A stretch of DNA of 64,000 nt from Pseudomonas arcuscaelestis (GCF_016881005.1 NZ_JACOPV010000022.1:1-64000), one strand, 5' to 3'. Counted from the stretch's first letter, positions 34,032-44,372 are shown. Translations and numbers: made by a program. Notes: generated by a model from the sequence alone, not told the origin.

Positions 34032-34073
34032 TCTGATCGCGGGACTGTTGGAGCGGGCGTGCCCCGCGATCAG
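34032..34073. repeat. REP hairpin between ccoH and ccoI
   Basis: ctgatcgcggg (34032-34042) pairs with ccccgcgatcag (34062-34073) around gagcgggc; a Pseudomonas REP unit inside the ccoGHIS operon. Confidence 0.7.
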
Positions 34074-34080
34074 GGACGAC

Positions 34081-34620
34081 TTATTTTTCGAGGTGTTCAG
34101 CCCCTTGCAGCGCTTCGTCGCCCAGCTGCAGGGTTTTGTCGTGACCGACTTGTTCTTCTTCGAACAGGCGCCATACATGCTCATCCTGGCTGCCGAGCAG
34201 TTCGACGAAGCGACGTCCTTCTACTTTGTCGTTGAGTTGACCAATGTAGCGGCCTGTCTCGCTTTCGCTCTGGGTCAGGACGATTTTACGGTCCTTTTCC
34301 GGTTGGGTCGGCGAGATCAGGTTCAGCTCAAGGGTTTTCGGCAGGCTGTCGCCAGTGAGGCGCAACTCGACTTCGCCGGTCAACTCATCGAGGTGCACGC
34401 TGGCCTTGAGGTTCAGGGTCTGGGCCAGCAGCTCGCGGTCCAATGCGCGGTTGATGCCTTTGCCAGCCTCGTAGTAGTTGTCGTTGACCAGGTTATCCGG
34501 ATTGTTCACCGCGATAGTCACCATGGTCAGGCTCAGGGTCACCGAGGTGGCCAGCACCCCGATGATGATCCACGGCCAAAGATGCTTGTACCAAGGGCTT
34601 GCGGCGGTAGCGGAAGGCAT
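34081..34620 (-). CDS. ccoH: cbb3 oxidase assembly protein CcoH (FixH)
   Basis: A 179-residue protein with one N-terminal membrane anchor (WPWIIIGVLATSVTLSLTMV) and a periplasmic FixH domain (NPDNLVNDNYYEAGKGINR, LTGDSLPKTLELNLISPT). FixH/CcoH associates with the oxidase during assembly. It begins 12 bp after ccoG ends, so it is cotranscribed. Confidence 0.93.
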   Translation of the reverse strand: MPSATAASPWYKHLWPWIIIGVLATSVTLSLTMVTIAVNNPDNLVNDNYYEAGKGINRALDRELLAQTLNLKASVHLDELTGEVELRLTGDSLPKTLELNLISPTQPEKDRKIVLTQSESETGRYIGQLNDKVEGRRFVELLGSQDEHVWRLFEEEQVGHDKTLQLGDEALQGAEHLEK

Positions 34621-34632
34621 AAAGGCAGTCTC

Positions 34633-36051
34633 TTATCTAATTTGTGGGCCAATGAATCGGCTCTTGGCTTCAACCTGGGTGGCGCTGTCATCGGCGTCCC
34701 TGAGGATGAAGGTAACTTCGTTGGTACTGGAAGGCAGTTTTTCCGGGGCCATCGACAGTTGTACCGGCAAGCTGACAATGTCACCGGCCGCTACACGGAT
34801 TTCCTTCGCACCATCGAGCTTGAGGTCCGGCAGACCGGCAGCTTCAAGCACATACACGTGATCTTGCTGGTCTTTATTCATCACTTTCAGGCTGTAGACG
34901 TTTTCGATCCAGCCCTGGGCATTTTCGCGGTACAGGACGCGGTCTTTACTGACGTCGAAGCCTACCAGCGAGCGCATCACGAAGGCACTGGCGAGCAGGC
35001 CGATCATAGCCAGCAAGACCAACGCATAGCCGATCAGGCGCGGGCGCAGCATATGGGTTTTCTGCCCGGAAAGGTTGTGCTCGGTGGTATAGCTGATCAA
35101 ACCTTTGGGGTAGTTCATCTTGTCCATGATGGTGTCGCAGGCATCGATGCAAGCGGCGCAGCCAATGCATTCGATCTGCAAACCATCGCGAATGTCGATG
35201 CCGGTCGGACAAACCTGGACACACATTGTGCAGTCGATGCAATCACCCAGGCCCTTGGCCTTGTAGTCGATGTCCTTTTTGCGCGGACCGCGGGTTTCAC
35301 CACGACGGGGGTCGTAGGAAACGATCAGGGTGTCCTTGTCGAACATCACACTCTGGAAACGCGCATAAGGGCACATGTAGATGCACACCTGTTCGCGTAG
35401 CCAGCCGGCATTGCCGTAGGTAGCCAAGGTAAAGAAGCCGACCCAGAAATAAGCCCAGCCATCGGCCTGGCCGGTAAAGAACTCCACTACCAGTTCGCGA
35501 ATCGGTGAGAAGTAGCCGACGAAGGTCATGCCGGTCACAAAGCCGATCAGCAGCCATAGGCTGTGCTTGGCCAGCTTGCGCAGGAATTTATTGCCGCTCA
35601 TGGGTGCTTTGTCGAGCTTCATGCGCTGGTTGCGGTCACCTTCAGTGACCTTTTCGCACCACATGAAAATCCACGTCCAGACACTTTGCGGGCAGGTATA
35701 ACCGCACCAGACACGACCGGCGAATACGGTGATAAAAAACAGACCGAAGGCTGCAACGATCAACAAGCCGGAAAGCAGGATGAAGTCCTGGGGCCAAATG
35801 GTGGCGCCAAAGATGTAGAACTTACGCTCTGGAAGGTTCCACCAGACTGCCTGGTGTTCACCCCAATTCAGCCACACCGTGCCGAAGTACAGGAGGAACA
35901 GGACGGCGCCGCCGACCATGCGCAGGTTACGGAAAATACCGGTAAAGGCCCGGGTATAGATTTTTTCCCGAGCGGCGTAGAGATCGACGCTGTTCTTGTC
36001 TTTATTGGCAGGCGGGGTGACATCATGTACTGGAATCTGCTTGCTCATCAT
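34633..36051 (-). CDS. ccoG: Cytochrome cbb3 accessory protein CcoG (FixG/RdxA)
   Basis: A 472-residue membrane ferredoxin-like protein implicated in Cu(II) reduction for the oxidase. About five membrane helices are present, with GYTCPQSVWTWIFMW early and two 4Fe-4S clusters: CIDCTMCVQVCPTG and CIGCAACIDACD. A C-terminal Ig-like periplasmic domain (FixG_C) follows. ATG at 36051; an ATG at 36048 is equally possible. First gene of ccoGHIS, with an Anr box upstream. Confidence 0.96.
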   Translation of the reverse strand: MMSKQIPVHDVTPPANKDKNSVDLYAAREKIYTRAFTGIFRNLRMVGGAVLFLLYFGTVWLNWGEHQAVWWNLPERKFYIFGATIWPQDFILLSGLLIVAAFGLFFITVFAGRVWCGYTCPQSVWTWIFMWCEKVTEGDRNQRMKLDKAPMSGNKFLRKLAKHSLWLLIGFVTGMTFVGYFSPIRELVVEFFTGQADGWAYFWVGFFTLATYGNAGWLREQVCIYMCPYARFQSVMFDKDTLIVSYDPRRGETRGPRKKDIDYKAKGLGDCIDCTMCVQVCPTGIDIRDGLQIECIGCAACIDACDTIMDKMNYPKGLISYTTEHNLSGQKTHMLRPRLIGYALVLLAMIGLLASAFVMRSLVGFDVSKDRVLYRENAQGWIENVYSLKVMNKDQQDHVYVLEAAGLPDLKLDGAKEIRVAAGDIVSLPVQLSMAPEKLPSSTNEVTFILRDADDSATQVEAKSRFIGPQIR

Positions 36052-36218
36052 TGAGTCCCACGGCAGTGGAATTACGCCGCGATCAGTGCGTGCCGACCGC
36101 AGTCAGAAGTTTATGCTGCTCTAGACCGGATGATACGCCTGTAGTGGCAGTATGGGGCATGGCTGCGACCTTTAGCCGCGTTGGGTTTGCCTGATGTTTA
36201 GTGTAGTGGGTGTGTCAA

Positions 36219-36232
36219 TTGATCTGGGTCAA
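36219..36232. promoter_or_regulatory. Anr box upstream of ccoG
   Basis: TTGAT-CTGG-GTCAA, one mismatch from the Anr consensus, about 175 bp upstream of the ccoG start. Confidence 0.8.
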
Positions 36233-36271
36233 GCCCACGGCGCGCGGGCTTACGACCGCCTCAGTTGCTAT

Positions 36272-36304
36272 AAAAAAAGCCCCGCCGTTTGCACGTGCAG
36301 GGCT
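36272..36304 (-). terminator. Terminator of the ccoNOQP-1 operon
   Basis: On the minus strand, AGCCCTGC pairs with GGCGGGGCT (one G-T pair) and is followed by TTTTTTT; it lies 19 bp beyond the ccoP1 stop codon. Confidence 0.88.
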
Positions 36305-36322
36305 TCGGGCTTGCCGTACGAA

Positions 36323-37303
36323 TTACTTCGCGTCGGCAGTCTTTTCAGCCTGGTGTGACAGGCTGTAGACATAGGCGGCCAGCAGGTGGACCTTGTCGTT
36401 ACCCTGAATCGCTTCCTGTGCAGGCATCTGGCCCTGGCGGCCGTAACGGATGGTCTGCTGCAGTTGGGCGAAGCTTGAACCGTAGATGAAGGCTTGCGGG
36501 TGAGTCAGGTTAGGCGCGCCCATCGCTGGAGTACCTTTGCCTTCTGGGCCGTGGCAAGCCACGCAGTTGGCAGCGAAGATCTTCTGGCCATTGGCTACGT
36601 CAGCTTTTGCACCCTCTGGCAGCTTGCGGCCATCGAGGTTGGTCAGTACAAACGCGGCAACGTCGGCAACGCCTTGCTCACCAATGACTTCCGACCAAGC
36701 CGGCATCACGCCATGACGACCGCCCATGATGGTGGCCTTGATGGTCTCGGGCTCGCCGCCCCAGCGCCAGTCATTGTCGGTCAGGTTAGGGAAGCCGTAG
36801 GAACCCTTGGCGTCGGAGCCGTGGCAAACCGAGCAGTTGGAGGCAAACAAGCGGCCGCCCATCTTCAAGGCTTGTGGGTCCTTGGCGACTTCTTCAATTG
36901 GCATCGAGGCAAACTTGGCGAAGATCGGACCAAACTTGGCGTCCGAGCGGGCCATTTCCTTTTCCCATTCGTGAACACCGGTCCAGCCTGGCTGACCGTT
37001 GGCGAATTCGGTCTTTTTCTCGTTATCTACGTACTGGTAGCCCGGCAATACACCTTTCCAGTTGCCCAGGCCCGGGTACAGCACCAGATAGCCCAGCGCG
37101 AAAACGATAGTGCCGACGAACAACCAGAACCACCACTGCGGCAGCGGGTTGTCGTATTCCTCAATACCGTCGTAGACGTGGCCCACGGTTTCATCGGTGA
37201 TATCGCTGCGCTGGCCCTTGCGGGTGGACAGCAGCAGCCAGGTCAGGGCAAAAATGGTGCCCAGACTCAAAACGGTGACGTACAGACTCCAGAAGGTAGT
37301 CAT
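36323..37303 (-). CDS. ccoP1: cbb3 oxidase dihaem subunit CcoP (copy 1)
   Basis: A 326-residue membrane-anchored cytochrome c. One N-terminal helix and a second hydrophobic segment (WWFWLFVGTIVFALGYLVLYPGL) precede two haem c sites, CSVCH and CVACH, with later methionine ligands (HGVMPAW, QGQMPAQE). It passes electrons from CcoO to CcoN. Compared with copy 2 it carries about 14 extra residues between GYQ and GWT (YVDNEKKTEFANGQ). Starts in an ATGA overlap with ccoQ1. Confidence 0.96.
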   Translation of the reverse strand: MTTFWSLYVTVLSLGTIFALTWLLLSTRKGQRSDITDETVGHVYDGIEEYDNPLPQWWFWLFVGTIVFALGYLVLYPGLGNWKGVLPGYQYVDNEKKTEFANGQPGWTGVHEWEKEMARSDAKFGPIFAKFASMPIEEVAKDPQALKMGGRLFASNCSVCHGSDAKGSYGFPNLTDNDWRWGGEPETIKATIMGGRHGVMPAWSEVIGEQGVADVAAFVLTNLDGRKLPEGAKADVANGQKIFAANCVACHGPEGKGTPAMGAPNLTHPQAFIYGSSFAQLQQTIRYGRQGQMPAQEAIQGNDKVHLLAAYVYSLSHQAEKTADAK

Positions 37304-37497
37304 TCGTTGTTACTCCTAGACGCTTTCGCTTGCGCTTGCTCGACGTGCTTGCTGGCTTCGGGATCATCCGCGAAGGGCAGCATGGTCGCTTCGTCGAACT
37401 CAGACTTGCGCCGAGAACTGAACACCCACAACGCTAGGCCGATAAAGGCCACCATCACCACGACGGTGCCCAGGCCACGAATCATCCCGATATCCAT
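37300..37497 (-). CDS. ccoQ1: cbb3 oxidase small subunit CcoQ (copy 1)
   Basis: A 65-residue protein with one membrane helix (IRGLGTVVVMVAFIGLALWVF) and a charged cytoplasmic tail, typical of CcoQ, which stabilises the oxidase. The ATG at 37497 is preferred over a GTG at 37506 that lies in the end of ccoO1. Its stop overlaps ccoP1 as ATGA. Confidence 0.92.
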   Translation of the reverse strand: MDIGMIRGLGTVVVMVAFIGLALWVFSSRRKSEFDEATMLPFADDPEASKHVEQAQAKASRSNNE

Positions 37498-37502
37498 CAA
37501 TA

Positions 37503-38111
37503 TCACCGTTTGCTTTTGATGATGGTGCCCAGGCCTTGCAGGTAGGCCACCAGAGCGTCCATTTCAGTCTTGCCCTTGACCGCGTCGCGGGCACCGGCGA
37601 TGTCTTCATCGGTGTACGGTGTGCCAAGGGTGCGCAAGACTTCCATCTTCTTGATCGTGTCTTTGCCGTCGAGCTTGTTCTCTACCAGCCATGGGTAGGC
37701 AGGCATCTTCGACTCAGGTACGACGTTGCGCGGGTTGTACAAGTGCGCACGGTGCCAGTCGTCGGAGTAGCGACCGCCGACACGGGCCAGGTCCGGGCCG
37801 GTACGCTTGGAGCCCCACAGGAACGGGTGATCCCAGACGCTTTCACCGGCGACCGAGTAGTGGCCGTAGCGTTCGGTTTCGGCGCGGAACGGACGAATCA
37901 TCTGCGAGTGGCACTGTACGCAACCTTCGCGGATGTAAATGTCACGGCCTTCCAGTTCAAGTGCAGTGCGCGGCTTCATGCCCTCGACCGGCTTGTTGGT
38001 GACGTCCTGGAAAAACAGCGGGACGATCTGGGTCAGGCCGCCAATACTGACGGCAATGACCATGAAGAAGGCCAGCAGGCCGATATTCTTCTCGACTACT
38101 TCGTGCTTCAT
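37503..38111 (-). CDS. ccoO1: cbb3 oxidase monohaem subunit CcoO (copy 1)
   Basis: A 202-residue membrane cytochrome c: N-terminal helix (GLLAFFMVIAVSIGGLTQIV), one haem site GCVQCHSQMIRPF and methionine ligand region ESKMPAYPW. ATG overlaps the ccoN1 stop by one base (TGATG). Confidence 0.97.
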   Translation of the reverse strand: MKHEVVEKNIGLLAFFMVIAVSIGGLTQIVPLFFQDVTNKPVEGMKPRTALELEGRDIYIREGCVQCHSQMIRPFRAETERYGHYSVAGESVWDHPFLWGSKRTGPDLARVGGRYSDDWHRAHLYNPRNVVPESKMPAYPWLVENKLDGKDTIKKMEVLRTLGTPYTDEDIAGARDAVKGKTEMDALVAYLQGLGTIIKSKR

Positions 38112-39553
38112 CAGTGGGCTCCAACTACAGCGATCTGTGCAGCAGCTTCAGCTTCGGCCGGCTTCGAGGCACGGACGGTACGGAACACGTTGTAGGCCAT
38201 CAGCAACATGCCGGAGGCGAAGAACGCACCGCCCAAGGCGCGGACGATAAAGCCTGGATGGCTGGCCTGCAGGGCTTCAACGAAGGAATAGGTGAGGGTG
38301 CCGTCGTCGTTGATTGCACGCCACATCAGGCCCTGGGTGATGCCGTTTACCCACATCGAGGAGATGTACAGCACGGTACCGATGGTAGCCAGCCAGAAGT
38401 GCGCGTTGATCAGGCCAATGCTGTGCATCTGCTCGCGACCGTAGACTTTCGGGATCATGTGGTACAGCGCACCGATCGAGATCATCGCTACCCAACCAAG
38501 AGCGCCGGCGTGTACGTGCCCTACGGTCCAGTCGGTGTAGTGCGACAGCGAGTTGACGGTCTTGATCGCCATCATCGGACCTTCGAAGGTCGACATGCCG
38601 TAGAACGCCAGCGAAACCACGAGGAAGCGCAGGATCGGGTCGGTGCGCAGCTTATGCCAGGCGCCCGACAGGGTCATCATGCCGTTGATCATGCCGCCCC
38701 AGCTTGGTGCCAGGAGAATGATCGACATCGCCATGCCCAGCGACTGGGCCCAGTCTGGCAGCGCGGTGTAGTGCAGGTGGTGAGGACCGGCCCAGATGTA
38801 CAAAGTGATCAGTGCCCAGAAGTGCACGATCGACAGGCGATATGAGTAGATCGGACGCTCGGCCTGCTTGGGTACGAAGTAGTACATCATGCCGAGGAAG
38901 CCGGTGGTCAGGAAGAACCCCACCGCGTTGTGGCCATACCACCATTGAATCATTGCATCGGTTGCGCCCGAATAAGCCGAATAGGACTTGAACAGGGTGA
39001 CCGGCAGGGACGCATGGTTGACGATATGTAGCATCGCGGTAACCACGATGAACGCACCGTAGAACCAGTTACCTACATAGATGTGCTTGGTCTTGCGTTT
39101 GACGATGGTACCGAAGAACACCACACCGTAGGTAACCCAGACAATGGCAAGCAAAATGGCGATCGGCCATTCCAGCTCGGCGTATTCCTTGGTCGTGGTG
39201 TAACCCAGGGGCAAGGTGATGAGCGCACCCACGATGACCGCTTGCCAACCCCAGAAGGTGAAGGCCGCTAGGCTATCGGAGATCAGTCGCGCCTGGCAGG
39301 TACGCTGCACGACATAGTAGGAGGTGGCAAACAGCGCACAGCCACCGAAGGCGAAAATCACCAGGTTGGTGTGCAGTGGGCGAAGGCGTCCAAAGCTCGT
39401 CCATGGCAGGTCCAGGTTAAGCTGGGGCCATACCAGTTGCGAGGCGATGAAGACTCCAAGCCCCATGCCAAGGATCCCCCAGACCACCGTCATAATGGCG
39501 AACTGGCGGACGACCTTATAGTTATAAGCAGTCGGACTGATTGCTGTGCTCAT
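38111..39553 (-). CDS. ccoN1: cbb3 oxidase catalytic subunit CcoN (copy 1)
   Basis: A 480-residue, 12-helix haem-copper subunit that reduces O2 at high affinity. Haem and copper ligands are in RPLHTNLVIFAFGG, WWYGHNAVGFFLT (CuB His with the cbb3 pattern), GPHHLHYTALPDWAQ and VGHVHAGALGW. The ATG at 39553 heads the ccoNOQP-1 operon. I found no Anr box in the 487 bp upstream, which fits the constitutive copy known from P. aeruginosa (cco1), assigned by order next to ccoG. Confidence 0.96.
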   Translation of the reverse strand: MSTAISPTAYNYKVVRQFAIMTVVWGILGMGLGVFIASQLVWPQLNLDLPWTSFGRLRPLHTNLVIFAFGGCALFATSYYVVQRTCQARLISDSLAAFTFWGWQAVIVGALITLPLGYTTTKEYAELEWPIAILLAIVWVTYGVVFFGTIVKRKTKHIYVGNWFYGAFIVVTAMLHIVNHASLPVTLFKSYSAYSGATDAMIQWWYGHNAVGFFLTTGFLGMMYYFVPKQAERPIYSYRLSIVHFWALITLYIWAGPHHLHYTALPDWAQSLGMAMSIILLAPSWGGMINGMMTLSGAWHKLRTDPILRFLVVSLAFYGMSTFEGPMMAIKTVNSLSHYTDWTVGHVHAGALGWVAMISIGALYHMIPKVYGREQMHSIGLINAHFWLATIGTVLYISSMWVNGITQGLMWRAINDDGTLTYSFVEALQASHPGFIVRALGGAFFASGMLLMAYNVFRTVRASKPAEAEAAAQIAVVGAH

Positions 39554-39984
39554 TCTAAGGTTCCACGGTTTGGGTGTTTTTGTAGGTTAAAAAATCGGCG
39601 CAAGTATGTATAAACCGTGTGGTTATTGCAACGCGATGGCTGCAGTGCCGACCTTTGCCAAAGCCCGCTCCGACGCTGTTCCGAGCGCTTTCGGCGGGCA
39701 AAGTGTACACAATTATCTGGTTGATATGTGTACTGTTATTCATGTTTTCTTGTCCAATCGGTCAAGCTTGCTGTGATCTTTTTTTCGTGCAAAGAAGTTG
39801 AGATGAAGAGGTTGAGCCGGTCCCATCTACCTTTTCACGCATTCTTCAATAGCCACAGTCGGGCAAGGGAATTAACCGACCCCAGGTGGCGGTTGCCGTG
39901 GCAACAAGCTTAGTTCCGATCAGGGCAGGTGCAAGGTGGGGTGGTGGGGGAGGTGCGACACTTGGTCGCAAGGCGTAAACGGAA
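39554..39984. other. Intergenic region between the two cco operons
   Basis: About 430 bp hold the ccoN1 promoter region. I see no gene and no TTGAT-N4-ATCAA box. A T7 run at 39780-39786 after a pyrimidine-rich stretch hints at a possible small transcript end but has no clear hairpin. Confidence 0.5.
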
Positions 39985-40010
39985 CCGCCGCATCCAATGG
40001 GATGCGGCGG
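39985..40010 (-). terminator. Hairpin terminator of the ccoNOQP-2 operon
   Basis: A perfect 11-bp stem, CCGCCGCATCC / GGATGCGGCGG with a four-base loop, 30 bp beyond the ccoP2 stop codon. On the minus strand it is followed by TTCCGTTT, an imperfect T tail. Confidence 0.7.
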
Positions 40011-40040
40011 GTTGAGTCAAGGCTCAGTTACGCGAGGATT

Positions 40041-40988
40041 TTACTTGGCAGAAAGGTCATTGCTTTGGGTTGGCTCATCCTGGGACAGGCTGTAGACATA
40101 GGCCGCCAACAGGTGGACTTTGTCATTGCCCTGAATGGCTTCCTGTGCAGGCATTTGCCCCTGGCGACCATAACGAATGGTCTGTTGCAGCTGGGCAAAA
40201 CTTGAACCGTAGATGAAAGCCTGAGGGTGAGTCAGGTCAGGTGCACCCATTGCGGGCATACCTTTGCCTTCCGGGCCGTGGCAAGCCACGCAGGTGGTTG
40301 CGAAGAGTTTCTCGCCGTTGCTGGCGTCGGCCTTGGTGCCCTCAGGCAGTTGGCGTCCATCAAGCTTGGTCAAGACAAATGCGGCAACATCGGCAACGCC
40401 TTGCTCACCAATTACCTCGGCCCAGGCCGGCATGACGCCGTGACGGCCGCCCATGATCGACTGCTTGATGGTTTCCGGCTCGCCGCCCCAGCGCCAATCT
40501 TTGTCGGTGAGGTTAGGGAAGCCATAGGCCCCCTTGGCATCGGAACCGTGGCAGACCGAGCAGTTGGACGCAAACAGACGGCCGCCCATTTTCAACGCTT
40601 GCGGGTCTTTCGCTACTTCTTCCACCGGCATGGCAGCGAATTTAGCGAAGATCGGTCCGAACTTGGCGTCAGCCTTGTCCATTTCCTTTTGCCATTCATT
40701 GACTTGGGTCCAGCCGTTTTGATAACCCGGTAGGATGCCTTTCCAGTTGCCCAGGCCCGGATACAGGATCAGGTAGCCGACCGAGAATACCAGGGTGCCT
40801 ACGAACAGCCAGAACCACCACTTGGGCAGGGGGTTGTCGTATTCCTCGATGCCGTCGAAGCTGTGCCCCATGGTCTGGTCGCCAGCTCCGGGTTTTTCGC
40901 CCTTGCGCGTGGCCAGCAGCAGCCAGGTCAAGCCGATCAGGCTGCCAATGGTCAGTACGCAGATGTACGCACTCCAGAAGGTGGTCAT
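40041..40988 (-). CDS. ccoP2: cbb3 oxidase dihaem subunit CcoP (copy 2)
   Basis: A 315-residue dihaem cytochrome c closely similar to copy 1 (CSVCH, CVACH; identical GGRHGVMPAW). It lacks the ~14-residue insert after GYQ and has a different tail (QDEPTQSNDLSAK). Last gene of the Anr-boxed operon; ATGA overlap with ccoQ2. Confidence 0.96.
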   Translation of the reverse strand: MTTFWSAYICVLTIGSLIGLTWLLLATRKGEKPGAGDQTMGHSFDGIEEYDNPLPKWWFWLFVGTLVFSVGYLILYPGLGNWKGILPGYQNGWTQVNEWQKEMDKADAKFGPIFAKFAAMPVEEVAKDPQALKMGGRLFASNCSVCHGSDAKGAYGFPNLTDKDWRWGGEPETIKQSIMGGRHGVMPAWAEVIGEQGVADVAAFVLTKLDGRQLPEGTKADASNGEKLFATTCVACHGPEGKGMPAMGAPDLTHPQAFIYGSSFAQLQQTIRYGRQGQMPAQEAIQGNDKVHLLAAYVYSLSQDEPTQSNDLSAK

Positions 40989-41182
40989 TGCCCGTTACTC
41001 CTCGATGCGGGTTCGTTGGCGGCAGGTACGAGACGATCATCGGCAAACGGCAGCAAGCTTGCTTCGGCAAACTCGCGGTCACGCCGACCGTTGAACACCC
41101 ACAGCGACAGGCCGATGAAGGCGATGGCCACCAGCAAGGTGCCCAGGCCGCGCAGTTGGCCTATATCCAGTGTGAAGTCCAT
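40985..41182 (-). CDS. ccoQ2: cbb3 oxidase small subunit CcoQ (copy 2)
   Basis: 65 residues, one helix (LRGLGTLLVAIAFIGLSLWVF) and a tail (LLPFADD) like copy 1. The ATG at 41182 follows GAGGTAAG, which contains the ccoO2 stop codon; the longer open frame upstream is the shadow of ccoO2. Confidence 0.92.
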   Translation of the reverse strand: MDFTLDIGQLRGLGTLLVAIAFIGLSLWVFNGRRDREFAEASLLPFADDRLVPAANEPASRSNGQ

Positions 41183-41187
41183 GGCAC

Positions 41188-41796
41188 TTACCTCTTGTTC
41201 TTGATCGCGGTGCCGAGCACCTGCAGGTAGGCAACCAAGGCATCCATTTCGGTCTTGCCCTTGATCGATTCCACTGCACCGCTGATATCCGCATCGGTGT
41301 AAGGCACGCCCAGGGTGCGCATGGTGCGCAACTTGGTTTCGGTATGGCTGCTGTCCACTGGAGCGGCCACCAGCCATGGGTAGGCAGGCATCTTCGACTC
41401 AGGCACGACGTTGCGCGGGTTGTACAAGTGCGCACGGTGCCAGTCATCGGAGTAGCGACCGCCGACACGGGCCAGGTCCGGACCGGTACGCTTGGAACCC
41501 CACAGGAACGGGTGGTCCCAGACGCTTTCACCAGCTACCGAATAGTGGCCATAGCGTTCGGTCTCGGCACGGAACGGACGAATCATCTGCGAGTGGCACT
41601 GCACGCAGCCTTCACGGATGTAGATGTCACGCCCTTCCAGTTGCAGCGCGGTATAAGGCTTCATACCTTCCACCGGCTTGTTGGTGACGTCCTGGAAAAA
41701 CAGCGGGACGATCTGGGTCAGACCACCGATGCTGACGGCAAAGACCATCAACAGCATCAGCAGGAAGACGTTTTTCTCAATGACTTCGTGTTTCAT
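41188..41796 (-). CDS. ccoO2: cbb3 oxidase monohaem subunit CcoO (copy 2)
   Basis: 202 residues, nearly identical to copy 1 across the haem region (GCVQCHSQMIRPF) and through VVPESKMPAYPW. Differences cluster at the N-terminus and after PWLV. GAGGAGAT precedes the ATG, 10 bp after ccoN2. Confidence 0.97.
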   Translation of the reverse strand: MKHEVIEKNVFLLMLLMVFAVSIGGLTQIVPLFFQDVTNKPVEGMKPYTALQLEGRDIYIREGCVQCHSQMIRPFRAETERYGHYSVAGESVWDHPFLWGSKRTGPDLARVGGRYSDDWHRAHLYNPRNVVPESKMPAYPWLVAAPVDSSHTETKLRTMRTLGVPYTDADISGAVESIKGKTEMDALVAYLQVLGTAIKNKR

Positions 41797-41806
41797 CTGG
41801 ATCTCC

Positions 41807-43231
<1,425 letters not shown>

Positions 43232-43280
43232 GTATGGGTTCCCATCCACGGTTATAGGCAGGCTAAATAGCGAGGCAAGC

Positions 43281-43982
43281 ATGAGTAATGGGCAAGTGGC
43301 CGGTATTGACGGGGATCAATGGGCACGGTTGATCGAAAGCCGCGGCTGGCGCTGGAATGCCCCGCAAAATCAGGGGGATGGCAGCCATTCTGGGTGTCTG
43401 ATTCTGGCGCATGGCGCGGGCGCACCAATGGACAGCGAGTTCATGGAGGAAATGGCGCAAAGACTGGCTGCACAAGGGCTGGGAGTATTGCGGTTCGAGT
43501 TTCCCTATATGGCTCAGCGGCGCCTGGATGGTGGCAAAAGGCCTCCGAATCCACAGGCCAAACTGCTGGAGTGCTGGCGCGAGGTGTACCAGCAAGTGCG
43601 ACCTTTGGTCACTGGGACGTTGGCCATTGGCGGCAAGTCCATGGGCGGGCGCATGGCCAGCTTGCTGGCTGATGAGTTGGCTGCCGATGCGCTGGTGTGC
43701 CTGGGATATCCGTTCTATGCCGCCGGCAAGCCGGAAAAGCCACGGGTGGTGCATTTGGCTGAATTGAATACGCCGACGCTGATCCTTCAGGGTGAGCGGG
43801 ATGCCCTGGGAAATCGGCAGGCAGTGCAAAGCTATGCACTTTCACCGGCAATAGAAATTGCCTGGCTGCAAGCGGGGGACCACGACCTGAAACCGTTGAA
43901 GGCGTCAGGATTCACTCACGGCGATCACTTGGCGACAGCAGCGCAGAAAGTTGTGGCGTTCGTGGATAAATCAGGGCGTTAA
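43281..43982 (+). CDS. Alpha/beta hydrolase (KANL3/Tex30-like family)
   Basis: A 233-residue cytoplasmic hydrolase-fold protein. Oxyanion region ILAHGAGAPMDSEFM, nucleophile elbow GGKSMGGRMAS (serine in GKSMG), acid region ILQGERDALGN and histidine in AGDHDLKP complete a plausible catalytic triad. It matches the small alpha/beta family seen as COG3571; the substrate is unknown. The ATG at 43281 has GAGG at the right distance, which places the ccoN2 Anr box within codons 9-13. A downstream start would free the box but lacks a good ribosome site. Confidence 0.85.
   Translation: MSNGQVAGIDGDQWARLIESRGWRWNAPQNQGDGSHSGCLILAHGAGAPMDSEFMEEMAQRLAAQGLGVLRFEFPYMAQRRLDGGKRPPNPQAKLLECWREVYQQVRPLVTGTLAIGGKSMGGRMASLLADELAADALVCLGYPFYAAGKPEKPRVVHLAELNTPTLILQGERDALGNRQAVQSYALSPAIEIAWLQAGDHDLKPLKASGFTHGDHLATAAQKVVAFVDKSGR
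43306..43319. promoter_or_regulatory. Anr box for ccoN2, inside the divergent hydrolase gene
   Basis: TTGAC-GGGG-ATCAA, one mismatch from consensus, centred ~81 bp upstream of ccoN2. It lies 26-39 bases into the coding region of the divergent gene that starts at 43281. Confidence 0.82.
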
Positions 43983-44052
43983 CGATGCAAATTCCGTGGC
44001 AGTGCGCTCGCCCCACGATAACCCTGGGTGCGGAACCCGCGCTTTATGGCAG

Positions 44053-44085
44053 ATCGCCGCGCAAGCCCGCTCCCATCGGCTAGCG
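44053..44085. repeat. Partial REP sequence before ppnP end
   Basis: gatcgccgcgcaagcccgct-ccc resembles one arm of a REP unit without a clear partner arm; between the convergent hydrolase and ppnP genes. Confidence 0.45.
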
Positions 44086-44087
44086 TG

Positions 44088-44372
44088 TCAGCCGCGGTAC
44101 TCGCACAGGTAAGCGGTATCGACAGCTACTTTTAGTTGGAACTTGCTGTTGGCTGGGACGTTGAACTGGCTGCCCGCAGAAAAGGTTTCCCAGTTGTCGC
44201 TGTCAGGCAGTTTTACGGTCAGTGCGCCGGAAACCACATGCATGATCTCGCGCTGCGCGGTGCCGAATTCGTACTCGCCAGGGGCCATTACGCCGACAGT
44301 GGCTGGACCTTCGGCGCTTTCGAATGCAATCGACTTGACCGTGCCATCAAAGTACTCGTTGACCTTAAACAT
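44088..44372 (-). CDS. ppnP: Pyrimidine/purine nucleoside phosphorylase PpnP
   Basis: A 94-residue cupin (DUF1255/YaiE family): FKVNEYFDGTVKSIAFE at the start, VGVMAPGEYEFGTAQREIMHVVSG in the core and a Cys-Glu-Tyr ending. E. coli PpnP phosphorolyses many nucleosides. The ATG at 44372 follows AGGAG; the longer frame upstream lacks conservation. Confidence 0.92.
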   Translation of the reverse strand: MFKVNEYFDGTVKSIAFESAEGPATVGVMAPGEYEFGTAQREIMHVVSGALTVKLPDSDNWETFSAGSQFNVPANSKFQLKVAVDTAYLCEYRG

